Below the pieces are notes generated by a model. It was not told the origin of the DNA. It did not search any database and worked only from the letters and a program-made list of their open reading frames with translations. Below, piece by piece: positions 1-11,701 of a DNA stretch of 64,000 nt (within the stretch, counting starts at the first letter, position 1; every line of letters starts with the position of its first letter). The position numbers and the translations under genes are program-made. The DNA lies in NCBI GenBank assembly GCA_022453515.1, contig JAJNNY010000006.1, forward strand, positions 806,001 to 870,000. The letters are read 5' to 3'. Origin of the DNA: Astrocystis sublimbata (lineage: Eukaryota; Ascomycota; Sordariomycetes; Xylariales; Xylariaceae).

Positions 1-1063
1 CTTTCGATGAGTCGTTCGACCAGCGGCCCAGTTAGTTCTGTTGTGGCGCCAAGCATCGAGAGCTGCTGAGTGTCGACGCCCTGGAAAAGGTCGATGGCGG
101 TTGTCACAGCCGTCTCCAAAGAAGCACGCATAACATATTCGTCGTCCTCGGCGAAAAAGTTCTCTACTGCGGGCGCATCGCTCTGGCCATCGACGCTGTC
201 CTGCCGCCGCGGTATGCTGCTCGCCCGCACCTTTTTCATGGCTGCGGCGATCGGGCCATCGGGTGTTGGGTCGGGAATGTGGGCTGCAGAGGGCGGGGGA
301 GGCAAGGGCTTGTCGAATATGGTATTGAACTCGCTGAAAAGCTTCTCAAGTCCGGTGTGCATCTGCCTCGCGATGTTGGGGAAGTTGTTGAGGAGATCGT
401 GGAAGCTCTTGATGTCCTTCTTTTTGGGCAGGCTTGCTTCGCCATTCGCAATAGCTGCTGCTTGTCTCACCTCTGCGGCTCGCCTGCTAGCCATGCCGGG
501 TGTAAAGATGGCGCGAGGGATCTCGATCTCTTCCCATATGCCAACCAAAGGCCTCGATATGTAGTAGACGAGCCACTGACGGGGCTCCATGGCATCGGCA
601 TGCCAGATGGCATCAGTCAAGAGCTGGGCCTGGGAAAGGGTCTTGAAGCCTAGGGTTACGGTTAGGGGCCGGCGCTTGGGGCGCAAAGACACAGAGACAA
701 CAGCAGAGGTGCAGGTGGTGACGTACCCTTGTTGCTGTAGACGGAGGCATCCTTGATGACGACGCTGCGGCCGTTGAGGGTGGAATACTGCTTGGCCTTG
801 CCCCGCCACTCTCTCAGATTGCCGACACCATCCTTCGCTCCGACGGCGGGCGCAGAGCCCGGGATGCGCAGGACATGGCTGCCCAGGAACTCGTCGCTGG
901 CGACGAGGTCGGAGAGGGGCGAGCCGCTCTCGACTTCGCGGAAGGTGAGGAGGAACTCGGTGGTGGGAACGAGGAGGATATGGTCGTGGATAGGGGTGCA
1001 CTGGGAGACGACGGAGCTTCCGGACTTGAAGAAGGCGGCTAGGAAGGGGTTCAGGGGTTGCAT
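1..1063 (-). CDS. VPS9-domain ankyrin (VARP/ANKRD27-like) protein, 5' part only
   Basis: Exon 1 is 727-1063 and exon 2 runs from 649 off the left edge; the 77-nt intron (650-726) begins GTACGT and ends CTAG. About 328 residues are visible. The N-terminus (MQPLNPFLAAFFKSG, then ILLVPTTEFLL, then a GKAKQYSTLNGR block) resembles the start of animal VARP/ANKRD27 (NPF..AL, IVLVP) and of fungal VPS9-ankyrin proteins. The next block, KKKDIKSFHDLLNNFPNIAR, corresponds to the helical bundle that precedes a VPS9 Rab5-type GEF domain. The VPS9 and ankyrin parts would lie outside the window. Known for the family: guanine-nucleotide exchange on endosomal Rab GTPases and vacuolar traffic. Inferred here: the same role. 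The start ATG is the first in frame. Family assignment is from memory of the N-terminal motifs and is moderately secure. Confidence 0.68.
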
Positions 1064-2376
1064 TCAGGCAGCTGCTGTGCGCTGTGGCGGGCGGGAAGCC
1101 AGACTGGCATGTAAACAGGTCGGCGGTGTTGCGTGCGACGGGGGTGGGACGGCCGATACGATGGGACGGACTTGTCGTTCATGGGTATGTGCGTGGTGGT
1201 GATATTGCTCAGTATGTACGTGATGATGGGGGAGAGATATGGTGATGGCGATGGCGATGACGATGACGTTCGACGGGCGGAGGATCGCAGGATCGCAGAA
1301 TCGCAGAATCGCAATGGTGAGGGCAGGAATCGCTCGATAAATCGGATAGAGACGGATTGGTGTTTTCAATGGCCACAATTAGTACATCTGCGCAGCTGGT
1401 TCGAAGAGGAGGTTTGCTGGCGACAGGCGCTGGCGAGTTGTTGTTGTTGATGAGATGGGAGTGAGGACAGAAGGCCAGTTGCCAGTCCGAAGTCGACGTC
1501 GCGGCCACAGCTTACCTAGGACCCATACCTTAGGTTAGGTAGGTCAGGTACCTACTTTACCTACAGGCGAGCAGGTAAGGTACTGGACCTTTGGTAGCTG
1601 CTGCCGGCGCATCCATGCTTAGGTGGAGAGCTTGCTGGAGGCAGGTAGGTAAGTACATGCCTGCAGCTGCCTACTGCAGCTGCCGGGGCGCATGGAAATC
1701 TGGGAACGGTGGTGATCTGGGGGCCTGGAGTGACGCCAGACTCCCGTCGCGGCCAGATAACACTTACCTAAGGTAGGGGACTAGGTACCTAAGGCATAGC
1801 GACCCCTAGATCCCTGCCGGCCTAGCGCGGCCCAGACCCCGATCGCCAAGCCCCCACCACCACTTGAAGTTCGTACCAAAAAGCAGAACAATTTCACGTG
1901 AAAGTCTTAGCCATTGGATGGATGGCCTATAACCACCTGCAGGCATCCAAGGCATCCAGGCAAGCCGGGCGCGCCAGCTAAGGTACAATCGATAAATACT
2001 AATTACCTACCCAGAGGTAGACGTAATAAGATGGCATCTTTTTTCAAGATATTAGCCAATAACGTCAATTGCGCGGATACTGACCATGTTCATATTAGTA
2101 GGCGAAGAGTAGCAATGCGATGCCGAATCAACGAAGAAAAAGGCAACGCGTTCTAATTGTATATAAGACAGGTTCCCCCTTTTCTGCCCATAAGCAGAAC
2201 TCGTGACATTAGAGACTAATGGTATTTATTTGACTCTCATCACAGCCTTCATATGCCCTGTTCGAGATAGTATAGCGATGGCAATTTGATGTGACAACCA
2301 CTGCCACGCGACGAGATCGTTGAGCAACCAAGGAAAAAACTACAGCCGCAATCCAGAGTCGGTGTGAATTGTTCAG
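1064..2376. other. intergenic; palindromic TAGGTA tracts
   Basis: No coding frame with gene-like composition is visible. The first part is presumably promoter and 5' leader of the leftward VPS9-type gene. It carries two dense tracts of overlapping CCTAGG/CCTTAGG/GGTAGGT words at about 1513-1562 and 1764-1794. Confidence 0.6.
1513..1562. repeat. TAGGTA/CCTTAGG palindromic tract
   Basis: A run of overlapping words CTTACCTAGG, ACCTTAGG, TTAGGTAGGT, GGTACCTAC. Similar tracts recur at about 1764-1794, 10783-10830, 10929-10972, 13811-13830, 14817-14842, 27211-27235, 27377-27395, 46106-46117 and 48677-48712, in noncoding DNA. Confidence 0.75.
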
Positions 2377-2949
2377 TTATCTGTTTCCAGAATCTTGCTC
2401 CTCTTCTAGCGCAGCCAGCGCTTCCAAACGTGCCATGTGTTCTCTGGTGGCTTTCTGGAACCGCTCCTCGACGTCGTTCCAGATAGGCTTCGGAAACCTG
2501 ATCCCAAACACCCAGTCCCCCAACACGTGCATAGCAAATCCCTTCGCCGTGTTCAGGTCCGCGAGTCCTATCATCTCATGATCCCACCTCTCCTGCGACC
2601 CCTCGAACTTGATTTCCACGATCCTGGCTCCGTCGGCTTCAGAGTCAGGTCGCCCATCGCCGTCCAATGGTGCCTTGATCGTAAGATCCGCAATCGGTAA
2701 CCCCGTCCAACTGCGATGAATGTGCACCACGACCTCACCGCTGGCGCTCGGTCCATCTGCGTATACAAAGTATCTGAAGTCCATGGATGACCCGCGGAAT
2801 CCCAATACAAGTTTTGAGACAGCGCCTTCGGGTAGGGGCACTATCCATGCTTTCGACTGCGGGCTCTCGAAGGGGGTTAACCTCTTCAGGTCTGATGCTT
2901 GGACACGCTTCTCCGGTCTTTCGCGAGCTTGGTCCGGAATAGTCGCCAT
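2377..2949 (-). CDS. hypothetical protein, 190 aa
   Basis: A single uninterrupted exon of 190 residues with balanced composition and no signal peptide or membrane segment. I do not recognise the family. Visible structure: a charged N-terminus (RERPEKRVQASDLKRL), a central region that alternates hydrophobic and polar residues and looks beta-rich (SKLVLGFRG, FRYFVYADG, GEVVVHIHRSW, DLTIKAPL), and a C-terminal acidic, probably coiled helix rich in Glu/Ala (RFQKATREHMARLEALAALE). The frame is long relative to competing frames here, and it lacks low-complexity sequence, which argues it is a real gene. The start ATG is preceded by ATGGCG context on the minus strand. Likely a cytosolic orphan or lineage-restricted protein. 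No neighbour suggests a pathway. Confidence 0.55.
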   Translation of the reverse strand: MATIPDQARERPEKRVQASDLKRLTPFESPQSKAWIVPLPEGAVSKLVLGFRGSSMDFRYFVYADGPSASGEVVVHIHRSWTGLPIADLTIKAPLDGDGRPDSEADGARIVEIKFEGSQERWDHEMIGLADLNTAKGFAMHVLGDWVFGIRFPKPIWNDVEERFQKATREHMARLEALAALEEEQDSGNR

Positions 2950-3636
2950 TGATCAATCATACAATGTCAGAACAGATCTTTGTGATAGTCAATAGTGAGT
3001 TTGATATAACTGGTGTCCGTTAACATACCTAGGTACGGAATTTTCTTTGTTGTGCAGTCCACGTTCCAACCAGTAAATACGCAGTCAGGTCATGACAGTA
3101 TTGCTCTCTTGGAGGATCTTGAAGGAAGCCACTCCACAACTCAGCTAAGAACAGTCTTTTAGGCCCCCAACAAGCTAACCCCTTCGCAGAAGCAACGATG
3201 CTTATTACAGGTCGGTCCTCACGCTACCAACGAACAAAATTCCCGCCACGGTTTAGTGTTCGCCCAAGCAAAGGAGACATGAATCTGCCTGCTTGCTACT
3301 CGCATCAGGATAGGTACACATCTGGGTTATAACACGAGGCGCATAATTGTGAGTACCCATCATGATGGGAAATGAAGGGGGACATTTAGTGCCCTCGTGG
3401 AGTTTCATTTAACCTAATTATTCTATTGGCAACTTATATTTAGCAGTATCTGTCTCACACGATAGAACCTTGGTACATAGTGCAACTCATTCTGCGAATA
3501 TTCACAGCACAAGGCGCTTAATATAGTAGTGATGTGAAGTGCGAACTAAACATGATCAAAGTAGATGTAACTAGGGAATGGGCGATAGACTGGGGATTCA
3601 TATAGTACCTAGTGCTGTGCTATTTATTAGCTTCCA
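2950..3636. other. intergenic, no feature seen
   Basis: AT-richer sequence with a single ACCTAGGTAC word near 3027. No coding frame that I can support. The missing 5' part of the NLR remnant that follows is not recognisable here. Confidence 0.5.
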
Positions 3637-5549
3637 ATGGGACGAAGTGCGCCGGTAATAATAGTACCTCAAGACTCCGCTACCCTCGAAGGCTATCAAT
3701 CAGCAGGCATTCAGGGAAATCATAGCAACATGGTCAAGTTTGCTTCCGATGAAGACAATGGCTTCACAAGACTATTTGAATGTCTTAAAAGATGGTCTAA
3801 ACCGCCAGCAAGAGACATCACGATGGTTTCGAATTTGAATAACGGTGGAATAGTTGATCGTTAGTATAGATATTCAGAATTGCGATAATTTGACGAGGGC
3901 TTATCAGTAACAGTATCAGAAACTCACACCTTCATCCCCAAAGAGCTTGATGATCTCTACTTAGACCTTGTGCAAAGAATGGGGGAAAGTCCATCCTCCT
4001 TGAAGCTAATACGTTGGGTTTGCTTTGCGAAAGTACCCCTATCTCTACCCGAAATGCAGTGGGCCACGTTAATCCAACCCGATATTTCAATTCGATCATT
4101 GTCTGAATACCAGAATGATTTGGTCGGCGACTCCATGATGGTGAGACGAATTCGAACGGACAGTTGTGGTTTGGTGGACATATCACTGTCAACGCCAGAA
4201 GAGGATTTCTACCACAGCTCGAAGGTTAAAACTGTTCAATTCATTCACCAATCCGTCAAAGATTTCTTTATTGAGAAAGGGCTTTCCATTCTAACCGGCT
4301 CAGAAGATCGCGAATCAGTAACCGGAAACGCTCACCATGAAATGGCCAAAACTTGCATTCGCTACTTTGGAATGAGTGAATTCCTAGCAATGTCACAGCC
4401 TAATAGCGAAACTATTCATCGATTTCCATTCTTGTCGTATGCCATCAATGCATGGATATGGCATGCTGTGAAAAGCGAAGAAAGAAATGCATTTCATGAC
4501 GACCTTCTAGATTGTTTCTCCTGGCCCTCAGCAAAGGTGTTTGATTCGTGGAAACTCCTCTTCAAAGTGGACGCCTCGAAATTTACTTTTCCAAGTCGAG
4601 GATGTAGCATTGTGCATATAGCATGTTACTATGGACTTTTAGGTCTCCTTAGAGCGACCCTCAAGCAACAGTACCAGGCCAATCTCAATATCGACCAAGC
4701 CGATGAATATGGCAAAACGGCACTACAATTGGCTGCTGAGGTAGGCAACTACGAAGCTGTACGACTTTTGCTCGAAACTGGCAACATCGAAGTCGACTCG
4801 AAAGATGAGTTCGGCGTAACGCCTCTATCAGTGCGGCCTGTGAAGGCAGGCAAGCAATTGTACGGCTTCTGCTCGACACAGGCAAGGTTGAAGTCGACTG
4901 CAAAGCCGAAAATGGCCAAACACCACTATCATGTGCTGCTGAGGGAGGTCACCAAGAAATTGTACAGCTTTTACTCGATACAGACAATGCTGAAGCCGAT
5001 TCCAAAGATTGTTGCGGCAAGACGCCGTTATCATATGCGACCGCCGCGGGCCACGAAGCAGTTGTGCGGCTTTTACTAAGCACGGGCAATGTTGATATTA
5101 ACGCAAAAGATGATTTAGATGGAACACCGTTAGTTTACGCAACTGACTGTGGCCATTTAGAAATCTTGCAAATTTTTCTTGATACGGGCAAGGCTGAAAT
5201 CGATTGTCGAGATGCGGACAACCGATCGCCACTAATGAATGCAGCCGAGCACGGATATTCAGAAATTGTACGACTTTTACTCAACACAGGGAAGGTGGAT
5301 GTTGATTGCAGAGACAACTCGAACCGAACACCGCTCATGAACGCAGCCGCGCGCGGAGGTCGAGAAGTTGCACGAGTCCTCCTTGAGACGGGCAAGGCTA
5401 AGATAGACGCACGAGATGAGAACGACCAAACACCGCTATTGCTTGCGAGATCCTCGCTCAGCGTCCACCGCAAAGATGCTTTGATACAGCTCCTCAAACA
5501 GTATGAAGCTGAGCAGCAAAGTGTAAATCCAATCGACGCTGCCACATAG
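3637..5549 (+). pseudogene. degenerate NLR-like (hydrolase / winged-helix / ankyrin) remnant
   Basis: Three pieces of one protein type lie in order. 3637-3864 encodes the C-terminal end of the alpha/beta-hydrolase domain typical of fungal NLRs (IIVPQDSATLEGYQSAG, then NHSNMVKFASDEDNGF). About 3900-4560 encodes the post-NACHT helical region (ELDDLYLDLVQRM, RWVCFAKVPLS, VQFIHQSVKDFF). About 4600-5549 encodes around nine ankyrin repeats of the form xxTPLxxAAexGhxEIVrLLLdTGkvevdxkD. Damage: the NACHT ATPase core that should lie between the first two pieces is absent (only about 40-100 nt with stops), and the ankyrin frame is broken near 4831-4833 by what looks like a one-base deletion, after which the repeats continue in the next frame to the stop at 5549. 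Family role: fungal heterokaryon-incompatibility and immune-type receptors. Here it is almost certainly nonfunctional, although a truncated ankyrin product starting at 3970 cannot be excluded. Confidence 0.8.
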
Positions 5550-8099
5550 CCAGCCTGAACAATCAGCCACTTAGCCATGCGACCAACAAGGGAACCAACT
5601 GGAGAGGCAAATGGGATGTATAAGTCAAAACCGATCCGGGTAAATTGGAATCCGATCCGAGCGCGGAGGTCTGAGAATGGTGGCAGTGGCCGCATACGTG
5701 GATTGGATGAGGGCTGAGAGGCAGCCTGCTAGTGTTTATGAATAGACTATACGATTGCGTACTTGCTTTGACCCGTTCTATAAGTCACACTACCCTACCC
5801 TACCACGTTATGTGTTCGTGGCTGGTAGTATTTAGACGCCCATATCTGAATTGTGTAAGTCGGCATAGAGGCCTATCACGCTGGCCGCCTTGGCTGTGGC
5901 TATTACGCAAGCGCGGCCGGCGCTTAGGTCGGGAAATGAGCTGGGCCGGGGAAATCGGGCCCTTCGGCGAAAACCGCTAAGTACCTCCTAAGGTAAATGT
6001 CGTGCAATAGGTTAGGTATGCCGGCAGGTGTCAATGCCGCTGCAGAAAGAAAATGTAGGCCTTGGAATCTTCAACGGCATGATCGACCTCAGGTCGTTTC
6101 TCAGGCTGTCGGGCCATGCGATCTAGAGTCGCAAGTTCTGTGACCCTGACGTTTCGATTCATGTTTGTTGGATTGTTTACATGTTTACCAGCTGAGTCGT
6201 AGAGCCGCAGGGGAAGTGCGCTCTGAGTTACCATGGTTGGATCATGTAGAACTTGTTTCTAAAATCACCTCAACATCCCTTGGGAATTTTTCGTTTATAT
6301 TGACCTTGAGTTTGGATCGATCTCGAAGTCGTAGGTGTGAGGTAGTTTTGGGGACTTTGAACTTGTTCAAAACCCAGGTTATGTGATCTGTAAAGGTAGG
6401 ATAGTACTGTCGATAGTGTTTTGATGCAATTCATTCGGTGTTTTGAGGTTGAATCTGAAGTGAGCTTGGGATCGAGAAAATATTGATCCTGCGATACTAC
6501 GACAGCGTCACGGCGAGGGCGCTTCCAATTTGGACTCGTGGGACTTGCATGTGGCTGGCTTAGGACGACGTAATCGTAAGTAGGCATTTAAACTCATTCT
6601 TATTGTATATTGGGGGTGCACGGATGAGATAGTCGTACGTTGCAGGGTCTGCCGGGATTCAGGCACATGGATTGTTTTGGTTTATCTTAGTCAGTTGACA
6701 CTCGTGATCTGAGTCTTGGTGTTTTGGGGGTTTGAGTTCGACTTGGCTTTTAACGTTGCTTTGTGCCACGTACGATATCCTACAGCTGCACCATACTACT
6801 ACGTATTAGGTATCTTACTTTTGGCTGCTTTTGACTTAATGGTGGGTGCGACAGTACAGGGAAATATTCCACTTTCAACTCGAGGCTTAGTTGGTAGTTC
6901 TCACATCCTCTGGTCCGGGATATTTGGGGTCGATGTTTGGTTTGGGCTGGCGGCCCCAGGGCCACATTGACCTTGTTTCGATAATCAACCCATCGTTATC
7001 CTGAGCTATAGTGCCAACCTTTTTGCCTCGATGTATCGGGCCTTGGCTCACGCTTCTTTCCTTCGAGTTTGTAAGTAGCTACCTTAGGTAGAGAACCTCG
7101 TCGCGAAAGGAATGTTGACTTCGGTCAGACAGAGTAGTGGTATTCGGTATTCATGCGACCGCGCCTTTTCGTCGGACAATCCCTCGCCGACAACATGCCC
7201 GCTGATTCCGTGGGGCTTAGAAAACCGGCGCCCACTGTTCGTTCTGCAATGCAAACCGTTTCAATGTGACCTTTCCTATTGGGACCCTAGTAGCGCCACG
7301 ATGCGACTCTTCCTAGTGATGACCTACTCTCCGGGTCCCAGCCATCGAATTTGACTAAATTTATGACTCTGATGAACATTCTGCTGTTGGCCTCGGCACG
7401 TATTGGGGTATAGCTCCAATTCAAGACGGCTTTCAAGGTTGCATCATCGAAACTAGTATGGATATTGTGGCAGGTTTGACCTTTAACTGGCCGTCTGTGA
7501 CTCATCCATGCCTGTCCGTTGGAAGCGCATCTCCAACCCACGCCAGTGGGCTCACGATGTGGTCTCGGCATGGTGCGCTACCAACCTTACGATCATGTAT
7601 AATTCTCAGCTTCACCGACAGGTTTGTTGTGCAAGAGCTAGCATCGTGATAGGCTACGCACTACCAGATGCATGGGCATTTCTGCAAGTCCCAGGAAGAG
7701 TGAGTCATCGTCTGCAGTGACGACTCTTCGTCCTCTCGGTCCAACCCAGCCAGCGGAAGATCGACATGGGCACAAGAAACAGTAGATCTGAAACGCGGAC
7801 GATGCGGGGGCCAACGACCACGCTGCACCGAATGTACGGAAACGAGAGCGAAGAATCTGAAACCTTCACACTACAGAAGTTTTCCACCTCTGCTCATAGG
7901 TCGAGGCATCTCCTTGGACGAGCCGCTAGCCTCCGATGGCATGTCTATCCAATGACATGTGTATGCAAGGCGAGAGGGGAATATGCACTGGCGTCCACTT
8001 GCCCAGTTTTCAGGGCCCTGTTCATCGAGTCTAGCCTATCTGCAGTCATGCCAGTGGGGAGGGGGGTTGGGAACTAGATCGAACAAGTCAGTCAAGACT
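5550..8099. other. gene-poor stretch
   Basis: No reading frame here shows a recognisable domain, a credible start plus splice structure or protein-like composition; the longest frames are about 100 residues and rich in Pro/Ser/Arg. TAGGTA-type words occur near 5980-6020 and 7079-7092. The segment may include decayed sequence from the neighbouring NLR locus, but I cannot show it. Confidence 0.5.
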
Positions 8100-8139
8100 C
8101 AAGAGTCAGTGACCACACTAAGGTATCCGAAACGAAACG

Positions 8140-8592
8140 GAGTGATCCAATGAGATGGTTTCGCCGCGCCCGCCACGTTCGACGCGGTGTGTGGAACGTG
8201 CCGATTGGCTACACGTCAACCCATCGCGGTGCTCGCCGCGTATCTGCCCTCGTCCGCCGCTGTCTCCCCACGCTTCCGTGAAGGACCCGCGTACGCATTC
8301 CCTATTGGGCGGCCAGAGCGGGAAGACACACACTTTATATCCGCAGGGAGCGGACAGAGCAAGCCCTTGGCGCCAAGATGAAGCTGAGCTCTGAGCCAGG
8401 GCGCGTAGAGCCACCCAATGAGAGCACGAAGCCACCGCACTTCTTCGTCTAGAGCGCTTGTTGGATTGAGAGCTACGCGCTGAGGGAGGGAGGGGCGAGT
8501 GCGGCAGCGCTTGTGCTCACCCACCTACACCTACCCGCGCTTCGAGAGGAAGTATAGGTGTAGTTGGCGAGTTGAAGAGGAGTATATAAAAA
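8140..8592 (+). promoter_or_regulatory. CCAAT/TATA-rich promoter-like segment without an obvious gene
   Basis: CCAAT elements are seen at about 8147 (forward), 8204 (reverse, ATTGG), 8304 (reverse) and 8414 (forward), followed by a strong TATATAAAAA at 8583-8592. Downstream on the plus strand the first ATG (8611) opens only a 24-codon frame. This looks like a polymerase II promoter on motif grounds, but no coding gene follows that I can support; it may drive a noncoding or unrecognised spliced transcript. Confidence 0.3.
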
Positions 8593-9843
8593 GTATCTTT
8601 TCAAGACCAAGTGCTCGTGGCAATGCGGAAGCCATGCCCTGGATATGACGTGTTTCAAAGAGTCGTGGTTGAGTGGATATCAGATTGGGGAGATTAAGGG
8701 TGGTTGTGAGTGTGGCGGAGGAAACACAAACACTTATCAAGACATCGTCAGCCCCCGAGCCTCCCTGGCTACTTCTCTGTTTCCACGTGGAGGCAAGGCC
8801 TTCTCACGAGGCTTTTCAGCCTGCCGGTTCTTTGGGTCTGCTTTGAGACTATATATCACGGCCAAACGAAGGCATAGTTTGCACGCCAGGGTAAGTTTCG
8901 GCCGTCATCTGATTTCATCTTAACTTTTCAATGCGAGGGCGAGGGAATATCGATACCGTGCCTTGCCCAGACCCAGAATGCCTTCCCCTCAAGTGGCATA
9001 GCTGGATCATGACGGCGATCGATCTCCTGAGGCATCATTCGCAGATCTATCTCATATTGTTATCGACCACTGTATCGTAGACCTCACCCAGCAGATGGGA
9101 CCCAGCAACAAGATTATGTGCTCATGGAGGCAGGCAGCCTCGGCAGCATACCACACCCAGGTAAACGGAATGCATTGCGATCTCGCGCCAGCGCTTGATA
9201 AGTGGAGCTCATAGTTTATCTTCTCTCTTTTAGCTTTGCTATACGCTTGGGTTTAGCCGCCGCGTTTAATTCTGACTTGCTACGAACAGTATGTTAGTAT
9301 AGCGTACTACCAGAATAGTCAGGCTAGGCGGCTATACGGATCTTTCACCTCCCGGTCGATTGACTAGATTGTGATAGTACCCGAAAGGGATTTTCACAGG
9401 GCGAAAGGCGGTGCGCGTGTGGCTGTTCCGTTCCACTCCCCGGTCATTGTCATGTGCCACTCGCCAGAGCCAATTGCCGAGCCCACCACAAGAAGGGGTG
9501 GCCCCCAAATCTTTCCCCCTTCGGTATGGAGAAGTACTGCTCTCGTTCTACAGAACCCGGCGTCACATCAAGCGCAAGCGCCAAGTGCAGGGTTGGAACC
9601 TGGTGTTGAAGGAAGAGAAGAACGACCCCGGCCCCCCGGGAGTCGATCATCGCGGTTATCGACTCCCATCTCTTCCGAGCGGTCCTTTTCGCGGATGGGC
9701 TGACAGCTAGGCTTACGACTTGAGGGGTTCGCTACTACCCGCGCCGGCTACTCGTGCGTCCAGATATCAAGGGAGAGCTACATGGTCTAGATGATCAGGG
9801 AACAGCACAATGCTCATGACATCAAGCACGGTCAATCTATAGT

Positions 9844-9863
9844 AAGCAAGCAAGCAAGCAAGC
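9844..9863. repeat. (AAGC)x5 microsatellite
   Basis: Five perfect copies of a 4-bp unit in noncoding DNA. Confidence 0.9.
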
Positions 9864-10980
9864 AGGGGCGAAAAGTAGGCGGGCAAACTCGATCCCTTGG
9901 ACCCCTAGATGCTGAAGCACATTATCGAACTCAACGCCACGCGAGACCACAGTAGTCGCGAGAGGTTCGACTAGGAAACGGCTTATAGGTTGTATAGCAA
10001 GTAGGTTGTGCATCAGGTGAGCATAATATGCCTATAGGGTCTCATCGCACTGCATAAGAGATGTGTGTCGTTGTCTCGTTCGTCGCGTGCGCGGTAGAGT
10101 GGGCGTGTGCGTGTTGCAAGCGTGCACCGCGCTCGTTCGTTCATCCATCAAGGGGCCGTTGGGCAGAGGGGTGCCGTGAGAGGACAAAGAAGACGAGCTC
10201 CCCCCGCTCCCCTCCAGCGTGCCAGGCTCCCCACGAGTCGGCCCACATTCGCGTTGGCGCTCTGCAGGGCACTCTTCCAAGGACCAACCAAGCACAGATG
10301 CAGATGAAGACCCACCCACTAATGCCGTCACCGATCAACCACGCACCTCAGCACCTTAGCACCTCGAGCGATGCAGTCCGTGACTCACTCGTTGACGCCA
10401 AGTTGGATCGGGTACGTACCTCGTCTCGCCCGCGATTGTCGCAGAAAGGGCTTTCTCGTCGAGGTTGCATTGGTCCGAGTGGCCATCGGCGGGCGATCCT
10501 TCGCCCACTCGCTCACTCGCTGTCGAGGATCGCCCAGCTTTCCCGGCAGCCCCCAGACACCATTGGCTGGCGAGGCTAGCACGCTGGTTGGATAGGCCCG
10601 ACATTCGAACAGCTTGGGCCGTTGTGTGCCAAAAGCTGTCAGAAAGCTCTGCTTTGCGACGGTACGCCACATGAGATGCCATGTGTTTCGACAAGAGATA
10701 CATCATCACATCTCTAATTGCAGCTGTTTGGCGCATGGAGAAAGGAGGAGGGATGGATACAGCAAGCAAGGGAGAACATTAGAGGTACCTACCTAGGCAA
10801 GTACCTCATGGTTAGGACCTTAGGTAGGTCCGACCTGCCGAGCAACCGGTGCTGGCTGTCCCCGCCATAGGCACTACAGTAGAGTCGACTCCTAGCGCAT
10901 CTTGGTGGGGCCATCCCGTCTATTTCGGTACGTACCTATACCTAGGCTCGCTAGGGTAGGTACACCTACAGTGCCACCCC

Positions 10981-11003
10981 TGCACCCTTGCACCCTTGCA
11001 CCC
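10981..11003. repeat. TTGCACCC short tandem repeat
   Basis: Nearly three copies of an 8-bp unit, directly followed by a CCTAAGG word. Not a telomeric repeat. Confidence 0.85.
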
Positions 11004-11341
11004 TAAGGTTGCGTGTAAGTCGACCATTTCTCAACAACCTTCATCTCACCAGTCCGCCTATCCAGACAACCACACCCTTAGAGCCCGCGCAGTCTGGCCC
11101 TTGGGTTGGGTCCCAAGCACGAGATAGATTCCAGGACGCTAGAGCTACTCACCTTGGGTAGCTAGAGAATTTGCCCTCCTCGTCCCCATGTTTCAGGTTT
11201 CCCTTTCTGCAGTGGGCTGGCTCCATGTGGTACATGGACCATGGGCGACATGGGCATGTGGGCTACATCATCGCGTCGGCTTCTGCTGAGGCTTGGTGAT
11301 TTGCATGCGGCCTATCGTGACGACCTTGTCCGTCCGCTTCG

Positions 11342-11560
11342 AGGATAAAGAGGACCAACCTGCGTCCTCCTCCTCGACTCGTTTCCTTTCCTCGTCAGTC
11401 GGCGCTTCAGTTTCATCTCTAGACCAATACCCTAGTTTCTCTTTCCTTCTTCTCGGTTTTCGTTGCTACTCATCTCCTAGACCTATCATTCATTGGAAGT
11501 TCAACAAAGTGTACTCGCTTGTCTCATCTATCCCGTTGTTGCCAAGCAAGACGTCTCGTC
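11342..11560 (+). promoter_or_regulatory. pyrimidine-rich leader/promoter of the 11.7 kb gene
   Basis: Long C/T-rich runs (for example around 11368-11400 and 11440-11460) sit 150-350 bp before the predicted start codon at 11702. Such CT tracts often precede transcription starts in filamentous fungi; the assignment here is inference. Confidence 0.4.
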
Positions 11561-11701
11561 CATACTTCGACAACCTTCTTCCGCATCTTTTGGTGCGAAG
11601 ACACTTCGTTCGAGTGGAGCTGGTTCTCCTTCTTGCCTCCCTAATATCATTAATCTGCTTGTTCTTGTCCAAGGTGACAAGAGCTTTTACATACATCCGA
11701 C

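Larger units (their letters stand above)
8600..11340. other. gene-poor stretch with small tandem repeats
   Basis: No supportable coding frame; several overlapping GC-rich frames of 60-170 codons occur at 10.0-10.8 kb on both strands, but they are Ser/Pro/Arg-rich and mutually antisense, as expected of noncoding GC-rich DNA. Contains (AAGC)x5, a TTGCACCC repeat and TAGGTA tracts near 10.8 and 10.95 kb. Confidence 0.5.

Noticed and set aside
10032..10769. Overlapping frames of 95-172 codons on both strands
   Set aside because: Mutually antisense, Ser/Pro/Arg-rich and without domains or splice structure; a by-product of GC-rich DNA.
10981..11003. Telomere-like repeat (CACCCTTG / CCCTAA)
   Set aside because: The unit is 8 bp (TTGCACCC); the CCCTAA occurs once by overlap and does not repeat.
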